DNA of 64,000 nucleotides, taken from positions 112,987 through 176,986 of the forward strand of contig JAPFBL010000567.1 of assembly GCA_026182355.1 (NCBI GenBank). The letters run 5' to 3'. The notes beneath the pieces are model-generated. The model made no database searches. It was not told the DNA's origin and worked only from the letters and a program-made list of their open reading frames with translations. Within the stretch, counting starts at the first letter, position 1, and each line of letters begins with the position of its first letter. Positions 32,215-44,679 of the stretch are shown here, one piece after another. The position numbers and the translations under genes are program-made. Source of the stretch: Hermatobates lingyangjiaoensis. Lineage: Eukaryota > Arthropoda > Insecta > Hemiptera > Hermatobatidae.

Positions 32215-32465
32215 ACTTCTTTCCATGAAATACGATCCGAAACGGACAAATAAAGTTCAATGTAGATTAAGAAATATAGAGATATTAAAACACTCACTCG
32301 CAGTCTTACTCATAGAAACGAAATATGGAAAATTCGATACTGTTCTCCTCTTGAAATTAGATAATGTTTTAGTTGAGGGTATAATTAAACAAATTAGACC
32401 TCTTGATAATTTGAAACCTATTAATGTGCACTCTAATTGAACTGGTGATTCACCTTTTGTGCATA
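32215..32465 (+). pseudogene. Family D end fused to a PLE nuclease C-terminal remnant
   Basis: 32215-32310 matches the outer part of the family D arm (aatacgatccgaaacggac, then tagagatatt). It continues into a frameshifted segment that reads R-N-E-I-W-K-I-R-Y in one frame and G-I-I-K-Q-I-R-P-L-D-N-L-K-P-I-N in another, similar to the extreme C-terminus of PLE nucleases. The join is abrupt at the point where the hammerhead-like core would start. Assignment of the peptide is tentative. Confidence 0.4.
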
Positions 32466-32604
32466 GAGTTTTTCTTTCTCTAATATTGTTTGTTTTTTTT
32501 TTTTACTTTATTGTTATTCATTTTTGCTTGTTATTCTAAAATCATCCTATATTTTAACATCCGTTTACATTACCTTCTAATGTAATATAAATAATGAAAA
32601 ATGG

Positions 32605-32605
<1 letters not shown>

Positions 32606-32636
<31 letters not shown>

Positions 32637-32648
32637 ATATATATATAA
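32606..32648. repeat. (TA)n microsatellite
   Basis: TA run with a single phase slip, just left of the hAT MITE. Confidence 0.9.
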
Positions 32649-32686
32649 ACTAACTGATTTGATCACTAACCATTATGCTTCTTTAC

Positions 32687-33262
32687 CAGGGACGTGCAGT
32701 CAGGGGAGGCAGGTGAGGCACTGCCTCACTTGATAATCTTGGAAAGGAAAAATGCAAAATGAATTGTACATATCTAAATGGTTATATTTATCCAGTGAAT
32801 TGCGCTGTAAAGATATTTGTCAGCATTTTTAACTTTTTTTTTATTCAAAATCAATGGTATTTTTCGCAACTATTGCTTAGATACTGAAAAGAAATGTGCG
32901 GTGAGTCTGCCGCCTGCTGTGCGAAGAGTCACTAAGTGAGGCACGCAGATCTGCTGCCTCATGGTGGGGTTCGCCTGTGACTACAGGGGTTCTTCTTTGT
33001 GATTCAGCAACAAAATACAGTCAGCGACAGCACTCTAAAAGCTAGCAATTTATTTTTTACCTTCCTTACTTTTGCAAATGGAGTAGTGCATTTCAAAAAT
33101 TAAAACGTTAAAATGTTTTAAAAGGAAGCTGATATGAGATGTAAACATAAACTACTGCCAATCAAATAGTGATAAAGGTAATCTGTAAGGTTCATATTTT
33201 TGTAAATTTAACGGTGATGAAGTCAGTGCCTCACCTGTCATGAACCTCACCGCACGTCACTG
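32687..33262. mobile_element. hAT-type MITE with 8-bp target duplication
   Basis: The 576-bp element begins CAGGGACGTGCAGTCAGGGG and ends CCGCACGTCACTG, so the termini are imperfect inverted repeats extending into 'gcaggtgaggcac' on the left and 'gtgcctcacctgt' on the right. It is flanked by the exact 8-bp duplication TTCTTTAC at 32679-32686 and 33263-33270, which has the T2/A7 pattern of hAT targets. No transposase is encoded. Its GC content stands out from the surroundings. Confidence 0.88.
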
Positions 33263-33364
33263 TTCTTTACTATAGAAAAATACCAAGCCCTGAAGATGTC
33301 TACATTTATAGACGAGTTGTATTATTGTAGCTACGCTAAACCTCGATAAAAAAGAAAAATAGTG

Positions 33365-33365
<1 letters not shown>

Positions 33366-33416
<51 letters not shown>
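33366..33416. repeat. (TA)n microsatellite
   Basis: About 50 bp of uninterrupted TA dinucleotides. Confidence 0.92.
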
Positions 33417-33418
<2 letters not shown>

Positions 33419-33699
33419 CTGCTTTACTGTTCAAATAATTAAGCTAGTGACCACTGATGACCGTAGTTTGACATTAAGAGCGTCTAAGGAGGCCCACATA
33501 TGGTTATTGGGGGCCCGATCAGATCCCGGTTTAAATCAGAAGCGTTAACTTTTATATGTTTTTCCTTTTATTTTTAACTTATATATTCATATTCATATAA
33601 TTTTTTTTATTATTATTTTATTTATTTTTTTGTTATTTCCTTTTTTATAATTTTTAATTTATAATTTTTAATTTTATAATTTTATCTATTGTTTTTACT

Positions 33700-33929
33700 T
33701 TCTCCGTTCTCCGACGTTTAGTGCCTAGCTCCTTTTTTACGATAGTGCTGCTCTCATCGGTTGACTCTTTATTGCTTCATTCGCGCTCCGTTCTTCGACG
33801 TGGGGAGATCTCTCTCACTTCGTCCTCTCTTCTAGTCTACTCTCCTGATGACGAACAACAGTTCAAAATATTGAATTCTGTAAGTGTTCTTTTTAGTCTC
33901 TTTTCTGTTCGTGCTTTGTGTAATTTAAA

Positions 33930-33932
<3 letters not shown>
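33700..33932 (+). mobile_element. Single PLE end, family F
   Basis: Contains CTGATGA followed by an extra C, GAAC/GTTC around loop AACA, AAA in place of GAA, and ATAT (about 33846-33875). It resembles the 14490-14660 copy and ends in a TA tract (33934-33964). The lost G of GAA should inactivate it. The 33720-33840 part is less AT-rich. Confidence 0.5.
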
Positions 33933-33964
<32 letters not shown>

Positions 33965-33967
<3 letters not shown>

Positions 33968-35100
33968 AATTTACATAATTATATAATCAAATATTACTGT
34001 TATATAACATATATTGTTACATAACTTATATATATACATTTAATAAATTTAAATTGGGATTATTATTAATTATTAATATTGTGAATTAACTTTTCAAGAT
34101 GATCAGTGATTGTACGCCATATAATACTGTTTTACTACTTGATGAGGGACACTTTGTGCCCTGGAGGACCACAGTAATGTATGTAACTTGATCATTGTTA
34201 ATGAGTGCCACATCAAAAATAAACAAAAAAAAAACTATTTTTCGCCTTGAATGTATCAAAGAAGTAATGTGTGCAAGTTTGGGTATTAGTAAAAGAAAAA
34301 GTAATAATTAATTATTAAGTTAATTAATTCCAATTTCCATAAAATAAATGTAGATAAAAGGCTATAATAAATATTGAAATAACGTTATTATGTATTACAT
34401 CAGCTTCTAGTTCTAATTGACCTGGATGTTTCACAAGTCTGTTGTTTATCAAAGCATCCTGATATTAGAAGAGAGTGAAATTGACTTATGCAGTCTCCAC
34501 TAAATCAAAATCATGTAATTTATTGGATTAGCAAAGTTTGTGCAGTCAGAATTAATCATCAATCTTGGCTTGCCAAAAGAGCCTGCATATATTTAGAGTG
34601 AAAGACGGTTACTACTCCATATAACACTGAATATAATTTACAAGTTTCTGAAATATATAAATATATATGTATATTTTTATAAGTAGTAGAAATAAAATAT
34701 ACAAAATGAGATTTTTGTTTTGGAAAAAACTTTAGGATAGCAAACTGTTTTCTTCTATCGGAGAATAGATAGATTTCCTAATCTGATAAATTCTCTTAGA
34801 TTTAGAAAAAAGTCTAAATGAATTTTTTCGTGTACTATACAATTTTGGAAGGGAATCTCATTTGTTCACTATTTGGTGTAGAGTAGGTCAGGATAAATAT
34901 TAATAATTAATATTAATCATTTGTCAAGCCTATGTTGTTGATAAAATCTTTCTTTTAATAATATTTGCTCGCTTAGAAAATGATATGTACATATGTGAAC
35001 AAAGAAATATATAAATACTTGCATGATATTAGTACTGTAAAGGTTATTTGAAACTAAAATAACAACTAGGTTAAATTCATGCATTTCGTCATTCCATAGA
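33965..35100. other. AT-rich DNA without recognised features
   Basis: No supported gene or element. Confidence 0.6.
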
Positions 35101-35106
35101 GGTTAT

Positions 35107-35336
35107 TATTATTAATATTACACAAATAATACACCGTCTTACCTCGTACACTGCTGCTGTAGCTCTCGGATCGGTTTCGGGTGTCACCCATCTTCAACAA
35201 GAACTGATCTAAGGAATCCTACCTTTCTTCCTTAGATCAGTTCGTGTTGAAGATGGGTGACACTCGAAACCGGTCTGAGAGCTACGGCAGCAGTGTACGA
35301 GGTAAGACGGTGTATTATTTGTGTAATATTAATAAC
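35107..35336. mobile_element. PLE-end palindrome, family C
   Basis: Inverted arms of about 105 bp surround a short 'ctacctttcttcc' centre. Both arms carry family C motifs with T at core position 3. The right motif has two stem I changes and ACTC in stem II; the left motif is better paired (annotated separately). Confidence 0.82.
35162..35204 (-). ncRNA. Hammerhead-like motif, family C, left arm
   Basis: Minus strand: GTTCTTG (35204-35198), TTGAAGA (35197-35191), extra T, GGGT/ACCC, GAA (35178-35176), ACCGAT (35175-35170), C (35169), CGAGAGC (35168-35162). Stem I is 7 bp with two wobbles. Confidence 0.5.
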
Positions 35337-35339
35337 AAC

Positions 35340-37100
35340 TAGGTTACTTATGGTGTTCAAACAACCAGCGACAAAAAAAGGAACACAACTCCAATGACAG
35401 AATATGAGATAAGAGAATTTTTCAATTATCCATGGATTTAGGATTTTAAATTGCTGTTTTCTATTTTAAATTCAAATTGATTTTAGCTGGTTTGGAATAT
35501 GGAATTCTTTTTTTTTATTTTTTTTTTCGTTAATCCCTGGTTGTCGAAACTTGAGAGACACATAATTTATCACTTTCTTCATCTCAAAAGATAAAGGATA
35601 GTGTTAAGACGTTTAAGTGCTTCTTGAAAATTCTCATCTAATGATTGTCTTTACTTTTAATTAATTACCTCCAATCACTTTTTTTTAATCAATTTAACAA
35701 TTTTTTGTTTTCAATGAGTTCTATTTCAGCAATTGTAAAATTGATGTCGATGTTATACGGAAACACACTGTTATATAGACCAGCCAGAATAACATTGAAA
35801 TGAAATTGTAATGAACGAATGTATGTTTTCAATGATTTTAAAGCAAATTTCACTGCATTCTACAAACAAAATGAATTACATAGAATGTGTTCAGGTAATA
35901 ATTAAGGTTTCTACACAGCAGTTGAGTTATTACTTAAAGTCTCCGCAAACGAAGAAATGTTTAGACTTTGGTATCAATAATTTACTATTTAATTTTGGGA
36001 GAACGCATCAAAATAAGTAGGTTTGATACATCACATAAATATTCGTACTTTAATGCTGCATTTAAAAAACAGGATTGAAGAATAAGTCTACAACAATCTT
36101 TGAAAAGATGATTGCTCGGTCAACAAGACTGAAGTAAATGAAATGTTGAATTTTTATAAAGGAAATTTATAAAAGCAATAGAAGTTGTAAAAAAGTTTTT
36201 CCACTTTTCCTTTACTACATCTTTATCAAATTTATTTTATATATTATTATATTGAATTCTAAGCAAGAGTAAATTAAGAAAGGTGTGTTTCAGAAAAGTC
36301 TGAGAGATTGACAATATGTAAACCGATCAAGTGAAAGAGAAATTTTACGAAGTAATATATCTCATAATTCTTTAATTGACAAACATTACCAATAAAGACT
36401 TACAATAATATTATGTTCCACTTCATTTAATTGCTCATTTTCTGTTTTTTTAAAAAAATGCCTTCAAAGAATTCCTGTCTACCGAAGAATATTATTTAAA
36501 GAAACAGTTTTGGGAATTAGTCATTGTTGAAACCCCTTGCTTAGAAATAACTAACGGAATTAAAATTAAAAGTTTTAAGAACTCATTTTTTAATATTAGC
36601 TATTTATCAAAATTCTATTTTAGTTTTCACTATATAACGTTATAAATTATACTTTTAAACCAATTTGGCAATGAGAATATGCTGGATGATAATTTTGGCT
36701 GGAGTTTCTAAATGATGGATGGTATAAAGCGTAAATTTACTTCCTCAAACCTAATAGATCAAATAACATTAACTATTATTAACATGCAGTAACTTTTATT
36801 TTAAACTTTATAATGTATCAAAAGTTAAAAAATATCTTAGAATTATTTAAAATATTACTAATATTCTGAAGCCTTCACATGACAAAAAATTGCAAAATTG
36901 TGTGTAAATGATTCCTTTAGGTAATATGGTAGCTAAATTTAACAAAAGTATGTGCTGCATTCTATGCAAGTTTTTCGTGCATTATACGATGTTCATGATT
37001 CATAACTTTCCCGTTTAAAAATTTTGATAAAAATTGAATTTATGAATACTGTAGCAATATTTTACAATAAAATTATTAAGAATGCAATTCATCAATTCCA
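35340..37100. other. AT-rich DNA without recognised features
   Basis: No supported gene. Open frames such as 35811-36020 are low complexity and unrecognised. Confidence 0.6.
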
Positions 37101-37109
37101 TTCATTCAA

Positions 37110-37420
37110 ATATAAGAATCAAGAATATTGTTGGCATCAGATATAAGATGATGAAGAATATTAATATCAAATATAAGAATCAAGAGTATTGTTGACACCA
37201 AATATAAGATGATGAAGAATATTAACATCAAAAATAAGATGATGAAGAATATTACCATCAAATATAAGAATCAAGAATATTGTTGATATTAAATATAAGA
37301 TGATGAAGAATATTAACATCAAAAATAAGATGATGAAGAATATTAACATCAAATATAAGAATCAAGAATATTGTTGATATTAAATATAAGATGATGAAGA
37401 ATATTATAAAATATAAGAAT
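37110..37420. repeat. Short-period tandem repeat (aagaatatt / aagatgatg units)
   Basis: Units built from 'atataagaatcaagaatatt' and 'ataagatgatgaagaatatt' alternate irregularly for about 310 bp. The open frame on the minus strand here is a by-product of the repeat. Confidence 0.8.
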
Positions 37421-37429
37421 TTGATGTTA

Positions 37430-39520
37430 ATATTCTATTAATTTAGTAATATTGAATGTAAATGTATTAAAAAATAGAAGTATTTGAATGAAAATGTTTT
37501 AAAAAAAGACTTAAGTGCCAGGTAGTGACTGATTTTACTGTTATTCAGTTAAAAGTGTTGAGTTAACTGTAATTATGAGTTATGTAATTATGTAATTGAG
37601 TTGTGTTGTTTCTTAATTAGATAAATAGAATAATAATTAGATACCTGTAATTATAAATTGATCTCTATTGTAAAATGAACTAATTATTGGTGATAAAAAG
37701 ATGTGTTTAAGGAAAGGTATATGTTTAATGTTAAGTTGGCCAATCTGTAATTTATCTCTATGTACTTTTTTCGACACATATCATTCATTTTTGTAGTTGA
37801 ATTTTTCGTAGAAATCTTGTTGTAAATTAGTAAATGGTAATATCTTATCTCGGATAATGGAGTTGTTTGATGTTCAACTTCAGGTAAAACTATAATATTG
37901 TCAGTTCTTCCTGAAGATGGACGCGTACAAAACTGTCGGAACAACTCCTACCCTATAGTACTCGAACGATGGCATCAGTTACGAATATGACTTCAACTAC
38001 TTTTGTAGCACTAACAATCTGCTAGTATTTAAACATAAAATTGTTTTCCTAAGACTCATGTGTGATTGAAAACATGATTCTAACAATGGTTAAACATATA
38101 ATTAAAAAATTAAAGAAACTAGTCAAGACTTTTTTTATGAAAAAGTAGTGTATTCTGAAAAGATCTTGTTTATCAACGGAATACATCTTCTTTTAAGTCT
38201 AGTCATCTATTTAAATCATTAGTTGTGCAATCTGTAATTGTGTGGTATTTACTCATCCTGTGGTAAAATGGATAAACAAGCAAAAGTATCCATACAAATG
38301 AAGTTTTATTCAACAGCAACAACGCGTTTCGAACACTTTTTGTTCATCATCATGAAGACACCACATTGTTGGTAATTCATATTTTTTAAATAATCTTAAC
38401 TTATCCAGAACAAAACTACATCATTTATAAGGAACTCTTAAGAGCTAAGATGACTTGTAACTTTTTTGAAAAAAGTCATATCTAATTTCCACCCTTATTG
38501 GATATGTATCAATTCTTATTTGATTTGATACTGTATTTGAACATTCCGTCCTTATTGAATTGTAACGTTATAGAACAAAGTCTTTATCATACAAGTAAAT
38601 TATTTGACTGTGATAATTTTTGAACCTAATCCTCAATAATCAATTTTGTATTTGAAGAATCAGTAGTTAAAAAGCTATATCATTATTAAAATATAATAAT
38701 TCATTACATACAACATTGATTAGGTATTTGTTTATTATTGAAGTTTAAGAAAATAACTAAATGATGATAACAGACCAGTTTGTTTTAGAAGGAACGTAAA
38801 AATGTTTTGAAAAGCAAGAAAGTGGCTTAAAAATCAATATTGTCAAAAAGGGTAAATCATGACAAAGAAACTGGGAAGAGGTTATTTAAGATGTACTGAC
38901 ATCAATAAACTAAACGGCAAACAGAGGGTGAGCAGAGAGGGGAGTGAGGGAAGGAAGTATAAATACTAAAATTTTAAGCCAGGGGATCTTATAAGAAAAT
39001 ATTACAATGAATATTTGCATGAAACACTATTATTAGTAATTATAACTTGCTTCCCATTAAGAACATTACAGAAACTGGTTACTACATACTCTAATTATAA
39101 GTAATTAAATATTGACATATTAGACAATGCAATTCTATGTATACAAAGCAATGTTATGTTATACTGCTACTCAGTTATCATTACGTACTGAAATTACAAT
39201 GATAAAAGAAAAATTATATCAATATTGTACCATTGTATTAACATATTTTAGCTAAATTATTAAAGTATTAAGAAAAAAATATCAAATGTATGTTTTTTCT
39301 CATTACCGGTTTAAGAAGAGATCACAAGTTTTAAAACTGTTTAAACGAGTAGAAATATTTACTAGGCATTCGATGAATTAGCAGTATATATTAGCCTCTG
39401 TCCACTAAGTCTGCAAGTAATTAAAAAAGATACCTATTTATAATAGAAATAATCAATTATAATAGATAGTGGTTTGAACTTTGAATGGTATTTCATCCGT
39501 TTATTATGAAATCTTGTTAT
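37430..39520. other. AT-rich DNA with two degenerate PLE-end cores
   Basis: At 37867-37970 'ggagttgttt...aacaactcc' arms enclose CTGAAGA (about 37910-37916), an extra T and GGACGCG, resembling a decayed hammerhead-like end. At 38319-38356, minus strand, a family B core is legible: ATGATGA box, extra T, GAACA/TGTTC, GAA, ACGCGT, T. The 'ggtatttactcat' tail (about 38252) fits family B. No genes were seen. Confidence 0.5.
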
Positions 39521-39521
39521 A

Positions 39522-39563
39522 TATATATATGTATGTATGTATATACATAATATATATATATAT

Positions 39564-39623
<60 letters not shown>

Positions 39624-39746
39624 AAATTTAATGATGGTTATCAGCCTTTGGAGCGATTCACATCTATTCCTGACGACGAGGACATCAAAATATAGTAGTG
39701 AGTTCAGTGATTTCTTTTCTATGTGTTCTTTTCAAATTCTAGTTTA

Positions 39747-39785
<39 letters not shown>

Positions 39786-39886
39786 TATATATATATATAT
39801 ATACGAGTTATTGTGTCCGAGTACGAGTTCGAAATACAGTAGTGAGTTCAGTGGTTTCCTTTCTATGTGTTCTTTTTTAAATTCTA

Positions 39887-39945
<59 letters not shown>
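39522..39945 (+). repeat. Alternating TA tracts and family G PLE ends
   Basis: TA tracts at about 39541-39617, 39747-39800 and 39895-39942 separate two direct copies of a short unit containing 'agtagtgagttcagtg' and 'tctatgtgttctttt'. The first copy has CTGACGA (about 39670), GAGGACATC and AAAATATA, a degenerate hammerhead-like core; the second lacks it. The long open frame across the block is a TA-repeat artefact. Confidence 0.6.
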
Positions 39946-42900
39946 GTTCGTTAGACATTGTGTGCTCTTCGTGGTTGAACTATCATTGAACAATCAAATT
40001 ATAGTAGGTGCTTTTATCTGGATTTTTTGATTAAAAAATATCATTTCGTTTGAAAATGATATTTCAAGTCCATTTGGTTAACTAATTTTAATTTTTAAAT
40101 AATTTTAAATACTATAGGTTGTTTGTACGGTTCATTTAGCATTCACTTTTTATGGTATTTTTATGGTATTTTATGGTATTTTATTACGAAGAAAAAAAAA
40201 GAAAGTAAAAATAGAAAATATCCAATGTTTTCTGGTACAATTATATTACATACAGTTATTTAGAAAAGGTTTAAAATGTGTTTGAAATATTGTTTTAACG
40301 TATTCTATTAATCATCAACCCATAGTGCTCTACCATACATAATATCGTATTGTCAATTTATATTTTTGCATTAATGCAAACTAAAATCGTTGTGAAAGTT
40401 TTCTCATTTATGAAATAAAACCCAGAACATTGCAGGCTAGTGTTAAAGGGAGTTGAGGCCCTTAAATTTATTGCCTACTTCCTACAGCACTAAGTACTCA
40501 ATTCCTTTTGAGATAAATTTTCTTCTGCAGAGACATTCAATTATTTCTATTTGCAATTAATTATAGTTTTTTTTGTCGCAAAAAAAAGCTTTTAAAAAGA
40601 AGAAATTGAGATATTATTTAAAACACAATTGCTTACCGTTTTTAATAATAGCTCAAATAAATTGCTTGATTTTCTTTTTGATTTGTGATTAATGCATGTT
40701 TCATTTTCATGCATTCTTTAGTTTTTTTTTCATTATAATGAACTATTGTAAAGAACTGATTGTTAAATTTGCTGTTTTATAACTGTCTGAACTATATATA
40801 TTATGAAAAAAAATCTGAAATATCCAATCCTTGCAAAAATCAGCATTTAATAGATCAGTAAAATTCAATTACAAAGTGGTTGATTTTCGTGAAAAAAAAC
40901 AACACTCATTAAATGACTTCAAAATTTTTTTAAACTCAATTTAGAAATGTAATAAGCATGCTCGATGCAGGAAGATAGAACTCAATTGAGGGGAGAAACA
41001 AAGAAGTAATACGAGTAGTTTAAAAAAAGTACCATCTATTATCATAAAACCATAATAATATAAATAATTTATGATTTTATTTTTTACATTTCTTAGATAT
41101 TTTGGTAGTTTAACAAATAGTTAATATTGATGTGAAAACTGAATGTTAAGGTTAACAAATGTTAAGGTTACCTTCTATTTGTGTGAATTTTCTTGGTTCC
41201 ATTATTGCCTTCCTAGTCAAGAATATTTTGTTGAAACTACAAAATTTTATCTGTTTTTGTATAAAACACACTTTTTACTTCTTAAAAATTCCACTCCTGA
41301 TTAGGTCATATCTTTATAAAATTCATGTCTCTATAAAATTAAAATTCCTATTAGGTATGAAATCCTATTTTAAGTTCCAATCATATTATATTTGTTTAAA
41401 AAATAATAAATAAACAAAACAATAAAAAAGGGTGGAAGAGTGCTTAAATTTTATATTACCAGAATTTTCGACTTTCCGTTTTTAAAGTATATATATTAGT
41501 ACATAAGCATAAAATATGAAAAAGACTGGCACTACGCCAATAAACTTGAGAAGAATGGATTAACCCACAAGTAGTAAACCTTTTTAACAATAAAGTTGAG
41601 TGTAGACCACTTCAGATTTCTCATATTTGAATGGAATTGTTATTACTACACATTAGAATCATTATTATTAAAAATTTCTGTAAGTTTGGTTAACTTAAAA
41701 AGCAAACTAAACTTAGTTGGCTAGTTTTTAAAAAAAATTGACATATTATCTTCATTTACTGTATTCTGATAAAAAAAAAAACAATGAAGTCCTATTCCAC
41801 TGTTTTTCTTGAGAGAGAAATAATTTTTAAGTAACTCCCAAATCTTTGAAATGTTTTTTTTTGAGAGCAAATTAATCAATGAAAACTTTTAATTATTTGC
41901 AACTTCTAGAATCTGCTTCTATATTGAATGAGTTATATGCATTAATTGTTTTAGTTCCGAAATTTCTTAAAAATTATAGTTACTCTACTTTGATGAGTCA
42001 AAGTAAGTAAAACGGACGTAAAATAAGTATATTTTACATCGGTTTAGCATGCAACGCAATATTTATTTATATTACAACCACCATGAATATTTCAAGAAAA
42101 AATATAAGGCTGAACTTAACAGTTGTATCTTCTTTTCTCATTGGGGAATGTATTGGGGATTGGGGAATTGTATTGAATATTTCTGAGAATAATATTTAAC
42201 ACACATAATTACCATACTCTAAATGAGCTCATACTTTGATTATAAATTGACTTTATTAACAACAGTGTAGATTTAAGGACTTAATATAACTTATAAGAAG
42301 ACTAACACGTAAATTCTTACATCTAAAAAATCAAAACCAACCAAACATATATTTTCTGATGCTTTCTGACGCTTTCTGATGGATTCGACTCACGAAATTC
42401 TCTAATCAACTTACATATTGCACCCTTAAACAAAACTTCAAAATATCAAAATTCAAATACAACTATAAATAAAAACCATAATATAATAAAGCAATTATAA
42501 CAGTACTCAGAATGATTGGATTAATATAATATATCTTAAGCAATTATTCTTTGAAACGGAAAACTTATCAACCATTTTTATTTAATAAAAGCAATATTGA
42601 CTACAGAAAAAAAAATAAGATTCTTACTATAGAATAAAGTAATTGACCATACTTTATTCTTTAAAACTTTAAAGTAAATGATTTCTATAATGTAATATTT
42701 GCTAAAAAGAAAATTGAAATCTCCCATAAACTGCAAATTAAGTGAAATGATTGGCAGTTAGCTGTAAGAGGATTGCCAATTTTAATGGAATTGTCAAAAA
42801 TGAATATCAACTGTCGGTATAAATAGTCTCAACTGATTTTCTTTTATCTGAACAAAGAATATTGAAAAATCTTTTGGATATACACTTTGAATGTTTATTA

Positions 42901-43195
42901 AATTCAAGATTAAAAATAATAGTATTTGTTGAAAAAAGTAATTTGCTTAAATGTCTTGGAATATATTATACTTGTTTGAAAAGATTATCATATCTTTATG
43001 CATTGAATTAGACTTTTTAAATTTAAAATATGTCTGTCAATTTTTATTAAAACAATTCTAGGAGAAAACAGTACATACTCTATATTCTTTATTCATATTT
43101 TATAAATCTTATGATTTTTTTTCTGTATACCTAAATCCATTCGCGAAAGCAAGAAATTTAAGTTATTTACCAATACTTTTAGATAGTTTTATATT
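39946..43195. other. AT-rich DNA without recognised features
   Basis: No genes or elements recognised over 3.2 kb. There are several short 'tatggtatttt' iterations at about 40150-40185. Confidence 0.6.
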
Positions 43196-43279
43196 ATGTT
43201 ATCTATATATATATATATATATAAACATTAGTTTTGTTTGTATTCCACAGATACTATTGTATTCCATTGATACTTTTAT

Positions 43280-43836
43280 CAATACAAGCAGAAATACCCG
43301 GCGTTGCCCGGGTCTAGAAGTTTTAAGTATAAAATTTGAAATGATCGAAATGAAAATTGGGTTCAATATTATTTTATGCATTTTTGTCTTACGATTCTTC
43401 ATTCATGATCTACAGTCCCTTGGACGTTTTTTAACATTTTCAGGAGAATAGTGGTACCTAGGCTATGAAAGAAGCATCCTAGAGCAAAATATCATTATAT
43501 AACTTTGAGCTCAATTTTTATTTCCAACTTTTCATATTTTATGCATTAAGGCCGTAGACGCCATATTTCTTGAAAAAAAATGCAAAAACTAAAAATTGGC
43601 AAATTTTTGAGGTTTTTGGGCCCTAGGGGGCCGGGGTTAGGCTGCCCCCCAGAGTTTAATAGCCTAAAACCTCCCCAAGACCTATAGAAAGTGCCTTACA
43701 AAAGAATTTTTGAAAAAGGTCCATTGTAGGCCGAATGCATAAGGTACAAACATACATACATACATACATACATACATACATACATACATACATACATACA
43801 TACAGAGCCACGAAGAAAATTTATATATAGATTCTG
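43280..43836 (+). mobile_element. Unidentified element, copy 1, ending in (ACAT)n
   Basis: The unit includes a GC-rich hairpin-forming motif ACCCGGCGTTGCCCGGGT (43297-43314), a block from about 43514 shared with copy 2 (aaggccgtagacgccat, gggccctagggggc, ctatagaaagtgcctta), an (ACAT)n run (about 43748-43803) and the end 'gagccacgaagaaaattta'. The microsatellite-plus-terminus arrangement suggests a non-autonomous element; the family is not identified. Confidence 0.6.
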
Positions 43837-44328
43837 AAACTTGTTAAAAAAATGAAGGTCAAATCTACAATTTGTGAATGAAATTTGTTTGAAACATAAT
43901 GTGACACTTGGGACAAAAAAATTGATTTTTGAAAATTGTAATGTGAAACTTGTGACAAAATGTTTATTAGTTGAAATTGTTATGTGAAACTTGTGGCAAA
44001 AAAAAAATTGTTTGGAATTTATAATTTGAAACTTTTAAAAAAAATTTAAGAAACTATTGATAATAGCTAAAGCTTTGTTAAAGTTAATAAGAAACCCATA
44101 TAAAAATACAATAATTGTCTTTAATATCAATCTGAAAACAATAATAAATTTTCTGGTACCTGGTTGTTTCCAATTGAACAAAGCGTGTGGAAATATTATC
44201 ATGATGATTAACCTACCTGCGGCCGCCATTACTAATTAAAGTCAAAATGTAAACAAACAGGTTATACAGCAAACCTTATCTATTATAATATTTTTGGGAT
44301 ATTACATGAACCACAACTCTGATTTTCG

Positions 44329-44640
44329 ATTTTTATTTCCAACATTTCATATTTTATGCATTAAGGCCGTAGACGCCATATTTCTTGACAAAAAATGCAA
44401 AAACTCAAAATCGGCAAATTTTTGAGGTTTTTGGGCCCTAGGGGGGCGGGGTTAGGATGCCCCAAAGAGTTTAATAGCCTAAAACCACCCCAAGACCTAT
44501 AGAAAGTGCCTTGCAAAAGAATATTTGAAAAAGGTCCATTGTAGGCCGAATCCATAAGGTACAAACATACATACATACATACATACATACAGAGCCACGA
44601 AGAGAATTTATATATAGATCTATATATAATGTTAGTGAGT
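44329..44640 (+). mobile_element. Unidentified element, copy 2, ending in (ACAT)n
   Basis: Direct repeat of the 3' 320 bp of the element at 43514-43836, differing by scattered substitutions and a shorter ACAT run (about 44561-44590). It ends at the same 'tatatatagat' position and lacks the ACCCGG hairpin part. Copies are 815 bp apart in the same orientation. Confidence 0.7.
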
Positions 44641-44679
44641 TTGTTTGTTCGTTCACCCATTTCCCGTGGAGATAAAGAT

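Noticed and set aside
39481..39954. 157-residue open frame rich in Y and I
   Set aside because: It is a read-through of TA microsatellites; no protein-like composition outside the repeats.
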